Shown: one piece after another, positions 44,738 to 53,485 of the stretch
Layout of the letters: each line of letters begins with the position of its first letter
Position numbering within the stretch: position 1 is the first letter of the stretch
NCBI GenBank assembly: GCA_964450955.1
Contig: CAYVFI010000011.1
Span: 62,001-126,000, forward strand
DNA length: 64,000 nt
DNA from: CAYNWT01 sp964450955
Lineage (GTDB): Bacteria; Planctomycetota; Planctomycetia; Planctomycetales; Planctomycetaceae
Direction: 5' to 3'
Notes under the pieces: model-generated
Seen by the model: the letters and a program-made list of their open reading frames with translations, nothing else
Told to the model about the DNA's origin: nothing
The model's database searches: none
Program-made: the position numbers and the translations under genes

Positions 44738-45295
44738 ATGCGGACCGATGACGAACAACAGGTCTTCCAGCAAATCGCTGGCAGCTTCGACGAACCCGCC
44801 TTCCTAAGACGCGCTCGCGCCACGGAAAACGCGTGGGTATCCCTGCTGGAACGAGCCCGCAAGCAGCAAGTGGAATGGTTAAAGATTCCCAGACTGCGAC
44901 TTGGCCGCCTGGCCATGCTGGCTCCAAACTTCCAGGCGTGTGAACCGATTATCACAGCCGACACCGCAGCAGAACTGCGTTCGCTTCATTCCGGGTGGAA
45001 CCCACAACTCAAGCGCGCGGTCGCTCGCGCGACGAAGCAATCGCAGATTCAAACCGCAATCGACCAGCTCATCGCGGCCTTCGAGCGTTTCAACACCCGC
45101 TGGTCCGGCTATGTTGCCGAGTTGAACTACGACTACGTCAATAACATGCGGCAGCAATACAATCGCTGGTACGTCATCGAAAAAGAGTGCGCACTGCAGT
45201 CGTTTAGAACGGCAACAACTGGCTTCAAACCGCTACCGATGGTCACCGTCGACGACGTGACAGCCCTGCTTCCCCTGCTGCCCGTCCTAAACTAG
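44738..45295 (+). CDS. Hypothetical protein, helical
   Basis: 185 residues, starting MRTDDEQQVFQQIAGSFDEP. It is mostly predicted helix, rich in Arg, Gln and Ala, without signal peptide, membrane segment or metal motif. WLKIPRLRLGRLAMLAP and the YDYVNNMRQQYNRWYVIEKE block look like conserved core. Protein-like composition and a clean start support a real gene; I do not recognise the family. Confidence 0.6.
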   Translation: MRTDDEQQVFQQIAGSFDEPAFLRRARATENAWVSLLERARKQQVEWLKIPRLRLGRLAMLAPNFQACEPIITADTAAELRSLHSGWNPQLKRAVARATKQSQIQTAIDQLIAAFERFNTRWSGYVAELNYDYVNNMRQQYNRWYVIEKECALQSFRTATTGFKPLPMVTVDDVTALLPLLPVLN

Positions 45296-45300
45296 CCGCC

Positions 45301-45356
45301 CACCTTCCACCTTCCACCTTCCACCTTCCACCTTCCACCTTCCACCTTCCACCTTC
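45301..45356. repeat. Eight perfect tandem copies of CACCTTC
   Basis: A 7-bp unit repeated eight times without error, 6 bp after the hypothetical gene and 72 bp before the AroDE-like start. A 7-bp unit is not a multiple of three and is prone to slippage. Lying outside genes, it could alter spacing of a promoter or transcript end. Confidence 0.95.
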
Positions 45357-45428
45357 CCAGCCGCGCGGGTACATTATCTGCCAGCGGTCGAATTCGGGGC
45401 GCCGCAGAATCTATCGGAGCCACTTCCA

Positions 45429-46874
45429 ATGATCTGTATTTCCGTCACGCCCGAATCACGTCGTCTTGCCAAGGTCGATATTCTCAACGCGTCGCGTCAT
45501 GGCGACTTGATTGAAGTGTGCCTGGACAAGCTCATCAAAATGCCGGATCTCGGCGACATGTTGACCGGGTTCGACAAGCCGATTCTGGTTTCGTGCCGAC
45601 GCAAAGAAGACGGTGGCAACTGGGAAGGTTCAGAAGAAGATCGGCTGCAACTATTGCGCAGCGCGATTATTGCGAACCCGGCCTATATCGAACTTGAAAT
45701 CGACATTGCTGAGCAAATTCCGCGGTTCGGTGATGTGCAACGTGTCATCAGCATTAACAGCATCGATAAGCCGCTGGGCAATGTTGACAACTTCTTCACC
45801 CGGGCGAAGCACAATAAAGCCGACGTCGTCAAGTTTACCTGGCCGACGGCAACGTTAAACGAAGCATGGCCATTGTTGGCGGCAGTGTCCGCCAAGCGGG
45901 AACTACCCGTTGTCGGTATGGGCCTGGGCGATTCCAGCGTCACGTTCTCACTGCTGGGCCGAAAGTTTGGTTCTCCCTGGATCTACGCTGCGCTGGAACA
46001 AGGCATGCAGGCTCACGAAGGCCAAAAGACAGTCTGGGAGCTGACTGAATCGTACGCGTGGGGCGACATAGAACGGAAGACTCGCTTTGTCGGCATTGTT
46101 GGCGTGGGAGAAACGGAACTCACATCGATCAAAGTTCTTAACGAAGCGTTCCGAAAGTTCGGCGCCGACGTGCGTTGTCTGCCGCTGCGAATCGGTAACA
46201 TGAAGAACGTCGACAAGATGCTGTCAACGTTGAAGATCAGAGGGTTAATTGTCGGAGCCAAAGAAGTCGCCGCCAGCTATCCGCTAATCCGGCACCATCA
46301 CCGAACAGTTGAAGAATCCCACTACGCCGACCTGCTACTTCGTCGAGATGACGGCTGGCACGGGCACAACACATTGCGCAAAGCGGCCCTCGCTGCGATC
46401 AAGGCGACCGGCAAAGATCTGGCCAGACGCCGCGTCATGGTGATCGGTGGGAACTCGATGGCACGGGCTGTGCTGCCACTACTTCAGGAAGCGGATGCGG
46501 CGATTAGCATTGCGACACCGGACGACAAACAAGCCACCGCCCTGGCACAGGAATACGGAGCGTCGGCCGTGCAGTGGGCGGCGATCTACGACACGGTGAC
46601 CGAGTTCCTCATCTACACCGACCCTGATATTTCCATTGGCCAGGCATCAACACGTAGCCTGAACCCGTCAATTCTCAGGGAACACATGACATTGATGGAT
46701 GTCAGCCGATTTCCGGACGAATCGGGGCTAACTGACGAAGGCCGAGCTCGCGGGTGTACTGTGGTCGAACCCACGGAAATCTATGTTCATCAGCTTAGTA
46801 GTCAATTCAAGGCCGTCACGGGCAAGAACCTGCCGACAGACGCCTTCCGAGACGGTCTGGCACCGGACAATTAG
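45429..46874 (+). CDS. AroDE-like: dehydroquinase-shikimate dehydrogenase, divergent
   Basis: 481 residues in the order of the bifunctional type I 3-dehydroquinate dehydratase/shikimate dehydrogenase. N-terminal part: MICISVTPESRRLAKVDILN, LIEVCLDKL, ILVSCRRKEDGGNWEGSEED, and NKADVVKFTWPTAT with the Schiff-base Lys. The usual SYHDF, which holds the catalytic His, is here ISINSID. C-terminal part: FVGIVGVGETELTSIKVLNE, VGAKEVAASYP, WHGHNTLRKAALAAI, MVIGGNSMARAVLPLLQEA. In active shikimate dehydrogenases the middle motif is G-x-N-T-D; here Asp is Leu, while the Lys of the substrate site may be kept in GAKE. Either half may be inactive or act on another substrate. Confidence 0.78.
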   Translation: MICISVTPESRRLAKVDILNASRHGDLIEVCLDKLIKMPDLGDMLTGFDKPILVSCRRKEDGGNWEGSEEDRLQLLRSAIIANPAYIELEIDIAEQIPRFGDVQRVISINSIDKPLGNVDNFFTRAKHNKADVVKFTWPTATLNEAWPLLAAVSAKRELPVVGMGLGDSSVTFSLLGRKFGSPWIYAALEQGMQAHEGQKTVWELTESYAWGDIERKTRFVGIVGVGETELTSIKVLNEAFRKFGADVRCLPLRIGNMKNVDKMLSTLKIRGLIVGAKEVAASYPLIRHHHRTVEESHYADLLLRRDDGWHGHNTLRKAALAAIKATGKDLARRRVMVIGGNSMARAVLPLLQEADAAISIATPDDKQATALAQEYGASAVQWAAIYDTVTEFLIYTDPDISIGQASTRSLNPSILREHMTLMDVSRFPDESGLTDEGRARGCTVVEPTEIYVHQLSSQFKAVTGKNLPTDAFRDGLAPDN

Positions 46875-47032
46875 ACGGGTTGTTTCGCCGGTTTTACGGC
46901 ATCTCACGAATTACCCGTGCGACTGGCCCGAATCCGAGGCGAACCCAATGCTTTTCGCGCTGTCTGAACTACAAAACTCAAGTGTTGTCGGCTTGAGTTC
47001 CGATCAAAGCATGACTAAGATCTGCCCAGCGA

Positions 47033-47106
<74 letters not shown>

Positions 47107-47118
47107 CTTACAGAAGTC

Positions 47119-47156
47119 AAACGCTGGTAGTCATTTACGACTACCAGCGTTTTTTT
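47119..47156 (+). terminator. Rho-independent terminator after tRNA-Asp
   Basis: A stem of about 12 bp, ACGCTGGTAGTC with GACTACCAGCGT around ATTTAC, followed by seven T. It starts 13 bp after the tRNA. Confidence 0.93.
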
Positions 47157-47195
47157 GTTTCGGGCTTCAGCCCCCCCACCAGCCGATCAGCCGAA

Positions 47196-47639
47196 TCACT
47201 CCGCTTCCTGTCCGAAGGTTGCCCATAGATCGGAGTTCGGGTCGATGGTCTCGCCGCCGAAGTACAGGCTTGAGACAATGTCTCCCCACGGTAGTTCGAT
47301 GTCACGATGCCAGATTCCATTCTCGTTAATCTGCGGGCTGCCGTCGGCGTTGTACGCTCGAAGAATCTGACCGTTGTCGCCCAGAATAAAGTCGGTTCCA
47401 TCACCACCGGCCAGCGTGTCATTCCCCTCACTGCCGATGATCTGGTCGTCGTCGCCGCCATCGACGTTATCTTCGCCCCGTTGTGGTTCAAGGATGTCCC
47501 GTCCAGGTCCGCCCAGCACGGTATCATTGCCGAACACAAGATTCACCCGCCCCACCGTTGAGTGAGTCGTCACCCTGTTGAGGGCGACGACCACATCAAT
47601 GGCGAGTAACTGGCCATAGAACACAATGCCTGGCACCAA
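47196..47639 (-). pseudogene. RTX (hemolysin-type Ca-binding) protein remnant
   Basis: About 147 residues with glycine-aspartate nonapeptide repeats (LVFGNDTVLGGPGRDIL, NVDGGDDDQIIGSEGNDTLA, GGDGTDFILGDNGQ) and a tail WGDIVSSLYFGGETIDPNSD. Such repeats normally sit within very large secreted adhesins or hydrolases. Here the N-terminal sequence is not protein-like, the frame closes 37 codons or so above the repeats, and no start signal is visible. I take it as a fragment left after deletion beside the tRNA gene. A short functional protein is less likely. Confidence 0.6.
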
Positions 47640-47826
47640 CCGACATGCACGCGTGCCCGCTGAAATCTGCTGCCTCTACCGACCGAAAACGTATTTCATG
47701 TTTCCACGGCACCTCATGCAATTATCGGGGCTAATTGCTCTAATTACCCGGAGAGCCACTTCACGGCAGTGGACGGCAGCTGCTTTCTAGCGGTCTATGG
47801 TCGTACCCATAGGAAGGACATACCTC

Positions 47827-49320
47827 ATGAAGAAGACGCTTCTATTCGCGGCAATTGCTGCGTTGTTAATCCCACCGGCATTCGCGCAGCGGGGAGGCCA
47901 AAGGGGCCAGGGCGGACGTCAACGAGGTGGCGGCCAGCGCGGCGGTTTCGGCGGTGGCGGTGGCGGTGGCGGCCAACGCGGGGGCTTCGGGGGTGGCGGC
48001 GGTCCAACAGACCCACTTGCTGGCGCAATTGACACGAACAAGGACGGCGTCCTGAGCGCCGACGAATTGGAAAAAGCCAGCGGCAGTCTGAAGTCACTGG
48101 ACGCTGATGGCGACGGGACGATTGACGCCAACGAAATACGCAACGCGATGCGAGCCAGCTTTGGTGGCGGGCGCGGCGGAACCGGTGGACGTGGCGGCCG
48201 AGGCGGTGGCCCCGGAAGTGCGGGTTCGTCAACGCTTGAACGAGCGGGCCTGGCGCTTAATCAAACCGCCCCTGACGTGACCATTCACAACGACAAAGGT
48301 GACAATGTTCGCCTCGCTGATTTCAAAGGCAAGCACACCGTCATCGTTTTCGGGTGCCTGACCTGACCTCCTTTCCTACGAAATGTCTCCGGTCTGGAGG
48401 CTGTGTATCGTGATTACAAAGAAAAAGACGTCAACATCTTTTTTGTCTACAAAGCCCTTGCCCATCCGCAGTCCAGCGGATTCGTTCGCCCGGCGACTCT
48501 CGAAGAACGTCTGATGCACGTCGAGAAGGCAAAACAGTCACTTGGAACCACGGTGCCATGGCTGGTCGATTCAATGAAGAATGAACTCAAGCACGCCATG
48601 GGCGACCGACCGAACTCTGAGTTCATTATCGGCCCTGAAGGCAGGATTGTCCGCATGCGAGACTGGAGCAGTCCGGAAACGCTGCGTGCCGACCTCACAG
48701 AACTCGTCGGCAAGGTCGATAACCCGACCGATCCACGAAGCCTCAACATGCGAACCGACTTCGCTCCAACAAACGTCGCTCGCGGCGTTGTGGAACGTCT
48801 GAGTAAAGCAGAACAAACGCAGGCGATTAAAGTGGAAACCAAATCCGGCAAGCACCCGGCTTACGTCAAGCTGCGAGCCGAAGGGACTTCAGCTTTGATC
48901 GGTGGCGATCCGGGCAAGGTTTACCTTGGCTTCTTCGTAGACCCAATCCACAAGGTCCATTGGAACAACGAGGCAGGCCCGGTTCAGGTCGAAGTGAATG
49001 GCAAGACGGTGACCGGCCCGAAGGTCGATGAAAAGGCAGATGCTGACCCGCGCGAGTTCTTTGTCGAAGTCGACAAGGCTGGTCCAATTAACATCACCCT
49101 GAAGTATGTTGCCTGCGATGATGCTGAAAAGTGGTGTCGTAAGTTAACTCAGGAATTCGTCGTCCAACCGACAGTCGATCGCGACGCCGGACGCCCAAGC
49201 GGCGGTCGAGGCGGACGTGGTGGCGGGGGCCGCGGTGGAGCAGCGGGCCAGCGTGGCGGCGGTCGTGGCCAGCGTCCCGGCGGCGCAGGAGGCGGAGGAG
49301 GCCGACCCGGTGTTCGCTAA
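47827..49320 (+). CDS. Secreted EF-hand, deiodinase-like selenoprotein (TUPPF)
   Basis: 497 residues if the in-frame TGA at 48364-48366 is Sec (Sec180). The ATG at 47827 has GGAAGGA 8 bases upstream. Signal peptide about residues 1-20; Gly/Arg/Gln-rich linker 21-60; two EF-hands DTNKDGVLSADE (69-80) and DADGDGTIDANE (92-103); second Gly-rich linker; then a thioredoxin-like domain: APDVTIHNDKGDNVRLADFK, HTVIVFGCLT-U-PPFLRN, VNIFFVYKALAHPQSSGF. Iodothyronine deiodinases have GSCTUPPF and a Y-x3-AH motif at the same places (His213 here). RPNSEFIIGPEGRIVRM closes the fold. The C-terminal 200 residues include a beta-rich domain and a RGG-rich tail. The role is probably selenol redox chemistry or reductive dehalogenation outside the cytoplasm. 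Confidence 0.9.
48364..48402 (+). promoter_or_regulatory. Bacterial SECIS candidate after UGA, deiodinase-like gene
   Basis: GTCTCC (48385-48390) pairs with GGAGGC (48396-48401) around the apical loop GGTCT, whose first G is 25 nt past the TGA. The loop sequence is the same as that of the Escherichia coli fdhF SECIS, where SelB contacts the loop guanine and the U. Distance and loop both fit. Confidence 0.78.
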
Positions 49321-49345
49321 CCCACACAGTGAATGAAATCGATTG

Positions 49346-49383
49346 CAGGGTCGGTTGCTAAAACAGCGGCCGACCCTGTTTTC
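49346..49383 (+). terminator. Rho-independent terminator after deiodinase-like gene
   Basis: CAGGGTCGG pairs with CCGACCCTG, followed by TTTTC; it starts 26 bp past the stop at 49320. It implies that the following propeller gene has its own promoter or depends on read-through. Confidence 0.85.
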
Positions 49384-49524
49384 AATTCAGTAAACCAATG
49401 ACGGAAGCGCGATTGTGTTCACATCGTGATGGAACCGTCAGCCCTGAAACGGGCAGTCGCACTCAGCGTGCCCGTGAATATGAATCCCAACAACGCACCC
49501 ATGTGAATCGATGGAACCTCGAAA

Positions 49525-50892
49525 ATGAACGCTGTCAAATCTGTCCTGCTACCTGCCGCCATGATCGCAACAGTGTTTGCGATCTCGCCTGCTTCGGCCG
49601 ACTGGCTTCGCTTCCGAGGTCCAAACGGATCAGGTATTAGCGACTCAACCGCTCCAACTGAATTTGGTGAGAACAAAAACCTGAAGTGGAAGGTCGAACT
49701 ACCCGGACGGGGAATTTCCAGTCCAATTGTCGTCGGCGACAAAGTGTTCGTCACCTCGTACACGGGCTACGGCGGAGACCTGGGCAGCAACATTGAGGAC
49801 CTCAAGCGTCACCTAATCTGTGTTGACCGCGCTTCCGGGAAGATCGCATGGAAGAAGACAGTCGATGCCACGATGCCGGAAGACGAATGGCGTCCACCGG
49901 GTGTCACCACACACGGCTACGCCAGCAACACGCCCGTCAGTGATGGTCAGCATGTTTACGCGTTCTTCGGCAAGTCCGGTGTCCATGCATACGACCTGAA
50001 CGGCAAGGAAATCTGGAACCAAAGTGTCGGTCAGGAACGCAGCAACAAGGGCTTTGGTTCTGCCGCAAGTCCAATCATTGTTGGCGACAAACTTGTCGTG
50101 AACGCAGCCGACGAATCGTTTTCCATTGTGTGGCTTGATAAGAAGACCGGCAAAGAACTACATCGAGCCGAAGCACAGGGCCTCAGTGAATGTTGGACCA
50201 CTCCGGTTGAAGTCAGGAACGGCGACAAAAGTGAAATTGCGATCTCCGTTATCGGCGAGATATGGGGCCTTAACAACGACACGGGCAAACTTAGCTGGTA
50301 CGCCAACGGAGTGAACTCAAGAAACGCTCAGGTGAGTCTCATTGCAAACGACGGCATCGTGTACGCCAGCGGTGCAGAAGCCTTTGCGGTCAAAGTTGGT
50401 GGCAAGGACGATGTCTCTAAGTCCAATACGGTTTGGGACGGACGACTGAGTTCTCGCTACGCGACACCTGTGCTCATGAATGGTCACCTTTACACAACCA
50501 GTGGAAGTGTCATTGAGTGTGTGAGCGCCAAAACCGGCGAACGCGCGTTCCAGGGACGACTGCCCTCAACAGGCGGCGGTACTGCAGGCGGTGATCGCGG
50601 CGGACGTGGTGGCGGTCGCGGCGGATTTGGTGGCCGAGGTGGATTTGGCGGCGGCCGAGGTGGCGGTGGTGGCGATTATGCTTCACCAGTTGTAGCCGGC
50701 GACAAGATTTACTTTACGACCAGTGCTGGCAGGATCCACGTCATCGAAGCGAAGTCTGAGTTCAAGTTGATCGCGACAAACGACATGTCGTTCGATAAGA
50801 GCGGGTTTGGAGCAACACCTGCTGTCAGCGACGGCTGTCTGTTCCTGCGATCAAACTCACACCTGTACTGCGTCGGAGACGACGAAGAGTAA
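49525..50892 (+). CDS. Secreted PQQ-like beta-propeller protein, copy 2
   Basis: 455 residues with signal peptide SVLLPAAMIATVFAISPASA and mature start DWLRFRGPNGSGISDSTAPT. The blades include HLICVDRASGKIAWKKTV, VHAYDLNGKEIWNQSVG, VWLDKKTGKELHRAEAQG and EIWGLNNDTGKLSWYA. It shares with the copy at 43264 the blocks PG.G.SSPIVVGD, TSYTGYG, HGYA(S/T)NTP.SDGQ and GSAASPI, so the two are paralogues. An inserted Gly/Arg tract near residues 352-390 (RGGRGGGRGGFGGRGG) resembles that of the selenoprotein just upstream, hinting at joint action in the cell envelope. Confidence 0.85.
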   Translation: MNAVKSVLLPAAMIATVFAISPASADWLRFRGPNGSGISDSTAPTEFGENKNLKWKVELPGRGISSPIVVGDKVFVTSYTGYGGDLGSNIEDLKRHLICVDRASGKIAWKKTVDATMPEDEWRPPGVTTHGYASNTPVSDGQHVYAFFGKSGVHAYDLNGKEIWNQSVGQERSNKGFGSAASPIIVGDKLVVNAADESFSIVWLDKKTGKELHRAEAQGLSECWTTPVEVRNGDKSEIAISVIGEIWGLNNDTGKLSWYANGVNSRNAQVSLIANDGIVYASGAEAFAVKVGGKDDVSKSNTVWDGRLSSRYATPVLMNGHLYTTSGSVIECVSAKTGERAFQGRLPSTGGGTAGGDRGGRGGGRGGFGGRGGFGGGRGGGGGDYASPVVAGDKIYFTTSAGRIHVIEAKSEFKLIATNDMSFDKSGFGATPAVSDGCLFLRSNSHLYCVGDDEE

Positions 50893-50932
50893 TCGGATTG
50901 GCAATCTATTTGCCAACAACGTTGCCATGACT

Positions 50933-50972
50933 GAGGCGGTGCGAACAAAAACGCGCACCGCCTCTTTTCTTT
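50933..50972 (+). terminator. Rho-independent terminator after propeller copy 2
   Basis: GAGGCGGTGCG pairs with CGCACCGCCTC around an A-rich loop and is followed by TTTTCTTTT, 41 bp past the stop. Confidence 0.92.
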
Positions 50973-51028
50973 TGCTGACGGCAAACAATCAACCCGGATT
51001 TCGATCAGACTTTTTGCTCAGGCATCCC

Positions 51029-51721
51029 ATGAAACGACTCGGACTTATCGGTGGCACATCGTGGCATTCAACCGTTGAGTACTACTCAGTCATCAATCAA
51101 GCTGTGAACGACCATTACGGCAACAACACCAATCCACCTTTGGTGCTTGCGAATGTGAACCAGGCGCAAGTCCATCGCTGTCAGCGCGAAGACAATTGGA
51201 ACGGCGTTGCTGACATCTTCATCAAAGCCGCAAAAACACTCGAACGCGCCGGAGTAGATGCTATTAGCTTCTGTGCGAATACGCCGCACAAGATCTTTGA
51301 CAACGTTACCGACGAAATCAGCGTGCCCCTGCTGCACATTGCAGACGCAACGGCCGAAGCGATTCTCGCCCAGGGTCTTTCCTCCGCCTGCTTCATCGGA
51401 ACGCAGTACAGCATGCAGAACGACTTCGTCACCGCTCGCATCGCGTCGTACGGTATCAAGGTCAGTGTCCCAACAGACAGCCACGCGATTGCAGAACTGC
51501 ACCGCATCATCCAGAAAGAACTGACCTACAACGACATCCGCGACGATTCCAGGTTATACGTCACCAGTCAACTGCAAGCCATGATCGACGCAGGCTCCGA
51601 AGGGGCCATCCTGGGCTGCACGGAGTTCCCCCTTATGTTCAACGACGGCGATCTGTCAGTACCCATCTTCGACACGACCACAATCCACGCGAAGGCATTG
51701 GTGGAGTTCATCCTGAACTAA
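51029..51721 (+). CDS. Aspartate/glutamate racemase family protein
   Basis: 230 residues from the ATG at 51029 (MKRLGLIGGTSWHSTVEYYS); the longer open frame upstream runs through the previous gene and terminator. The two catalytic cysteines are visible in AISFCANTPHKIFD and AILGCTEFPLMF, with GGTSW at the substrate-binding loop. Family members (RacX/YgeA-like) racemise aspartate, glutamate or other amino acids without a cofactor. Its link to the neighbouring genes is unclear. Confidence 0.88.
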   Translation: MKRLGLIGGTSWHSTVEYYSVINQAVNDHYGNNTNPPLVLANVNQAQVHRCQREDNWNGVADIFIKAAKTLERAGVDAISFCANTPHKIFDNVTDEISVPLLHIADATAEAILAQGLSSACFIGTQYSMQNDFVTARIASYGIKVSVPTDSHAIAELHRIIQKELTYNDIRDDSRLYVTSQLQAMIDAGSEGAILGCTEFPLMFNDGDLSVPIFDTTTIHAKALVEFILN

Positions 51722-51842
51722 CGCCACTCACGCCTTTGGCGGCGCTACGAAGGCATACTTTCGTGGACCGCTTCGGCCCAACACCGGCCCAACACCGGAT
51801 TTCGCTGCCAGGCAAGCCGCAGATAACCGAACCGATTAGAAC

Positions 51843-53396
51843 CTACGGTATCGTCACGCCTTCAGGCAGGAACGTGATGTCTCGGTCGTTCGGAACTTTG
51901 TTACCCGCGGTGCAGTGGCCCTGCTGAACTTCGCGTGCGAGTTGTTTAAGCAACTCGTTCACCTTGTCGGGGTTGTCGTTGACCAGGTTCGTGCGTTCGC
52001 CGCGATCTTCTTTCAGGTTAAACAGCTGCATTAAAGGTAGCTTTTTCTTTTTCGCTTCTGGTTCGCGAGGCGCACTCCAACCACCGCTGCCACCTGACAA
52101 ACACAATTTCCAGTCACCTTTGCGAATGGAGAACCAGCCACCAATAGAATGGCTGACCAACGTGGTTCGGTCGGTTGTTGATTCGCCCTTGAACGCAGGC
52201 GCAAGGCTGAAAGAATCTTCGCCGCCCAAATCTTCAATCGGCAGATCAGCGAAGTCTCGCAGTGTCGCATATAGATCGGTCAGACACGCGACGGCGTTGG
52301 TCTTCTGACCGCCATCGATTCCCTTTGGCCATCGCGCGATGAAGGGAACTCGGTGGCCACCTTCGTAGATGTCGGCTTTGTGGCCTCGATAACCACCGCT
52401 TGGATCGTGGCCGTGTTCTTTCAAAACACCAAAGTTAGCTTCCGGCGAACAACCGTTGTCACTGGTAAAAAAGACCAGCGTGTTGTCATCGAGACCGGCT
52501 TCCTTCACGGCCGCGAACAGTTCGCCCATGTGGTGGTCGACCTGCATTACGAAGTCGGCGTACGGGTTCATTCCGCTGGCATCTTTAAACGGCGGCACTG
52601 GGACAATAGGCGTGTGCGGAGCGGGCAACGCGAGATACAAAAAGAATGGTTTTCCATCCTTCGCGTCGGCGGCTCGGGAATTCACGTGCCTGACGGCTTT
52701 ACCAAACAGGTGCGGTAAGACCTCCGGGATGTTGAAGTCCGGACTAATGGGCCCCTTGCGGTACCAGCCGTAAGGATCCTGCTTCCTGGTCACGCCTTCC
52801 TGGCGGACAGGAATCGCGGTGCATCGGCCGGTATCGACCCACACATACGGGGCCATGTCCAGCGAACCGCAGTGAGCGTAGTAGCCGTCGAATCCATTGA
52901 TGTCCGGCCCGTTTTTCACCGGCCTGCCGAAGTCAATCTTCTTCCAGTTCTCGTTGGCACCTTTGGCCCAATCCCAGCCAAGGTGCCACTTGCCGATCAT
53001 CTGCGTGTGGTAGCCGCCCTTGCGAAGCATATGAGCCACGGTTGGTCGTTCAGCCGGAATCAGATGCGCGCTGGTTCCGTTAAGAACGCCTTTCGCCAGA
53101 CGCGATCGCCAGTTATAGCGACCGGTAAGAACACCATACCGAGTCGGCGTGCAAACCGCGCTGGGTGAATGAGCATCCAGGAATGTGATGCCTTCATCCG
53201 CCATCTTTTGAAGATAAGGAGTCTTGATTCTGCAGTTCGGATTCGTGGGCGAAACATCCCCAATGCCAAGATCGTCCGCCAACACAAAAATGACGTTCGG
53301 TTTGGTGTCAGCCTGAGCTTGCGCGGGAGAACCACACAGGGCGACCAGCACCACAGCGACAATGATTGTTCGAATTTGAATTTGAATTTGAGACAC
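51843..53396 (-). CDS. Secreted sulfatase A (formylglycine type)
   Basis: I choose the GTG at 53396, which begins a proper signal peptide (RTIIVAVVLVALCGSPAQA); the open frame goes on to 53516 without protein-like features. KPNVIFVLADDLGIGDVSP binds the metal, and AVCTPTRYGVLTGRY holds the Cys (Cys82) converted to formylglycine (C-x-P-x-R). Later FFTSDNGCSPEANFG gives the second metal-site Asp-Asn. It should cut sulfate esters from a carbohydrate outside the cytoplasm. The signal peptide start is encoded by a three-fold TTTGAA repeat (53373-53390). It lies 89 bp downstream of sulfatase B. Confidence 0.87.
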   Translation of the reverse strand: MSQIQIQIRTIIVAVVLVALCGSPAQAQADTKPNVIFVLADDLGIGDVSPTNPNCRIKTPYLQKMADEGITFLDAHSPSAVCTPTRYGVLTGRYNWRSRLAKGVLNGTSAHLIPAERPTVAHMLRKGGYHTQMIGKWHLGWDWAKGANENWKKIDFGRPVKNGPDINGFDGYYAHCGSLDMAPYVWVDTGRCTAIPVRQEGVTRKQDPYGWYRKGPISPDFNIPEVLPHLFGKAVRHVNSRAADAKDGKPFFLYLALPAPHTPIVPVPPFKDASGMNPYADFVMQVDHHMGELFAAVKEAGLDDNTLVFFTSDNGCSPEANFGVLKEHGHDPSGGYRGHKADIYEGGHRVPFIARWPKGIDGGQKTNAVACLTDLYATLRDFADLPIEDLGGEDSFSLAPAFKGESTTDRTTLVSHSIGGWFSIRKGDWKLCLSGGSGGWSAPREPEAKKKKLPLMQLFNLKEDRGERTNLVNDNPDKVNELLKQLAREVQQGHCTAGNKVPNDRDITFLPEGVTIP

Positions 53397-53485
53397 GTTG
53401 CAGCAAGCTCCGTCAGTGGGGCGGTTGTCAGCTTTTATTGAACCAGGAATGGTCACCAATTGACACAGTCGTCTTCGCGGTTGAC

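Noticed and set aside
45301..45356. CRISPR array
   Set aside because: The repeat unit is 7 bp with no spacers, so it is a simple tandem repeat.
47141..47539. Alternative minus-strand frame over the RTX remnant
   Set aside because: The Gly/Asp repeats occur only in the 47196-47639 frame; this one is its shadow.
48364..48366. TGA read as tryptophan (alternative code)
   Set aside because: Many genes here end at TGA and use TGG for Trp, and the position is Sec or Cys in the homologous family.
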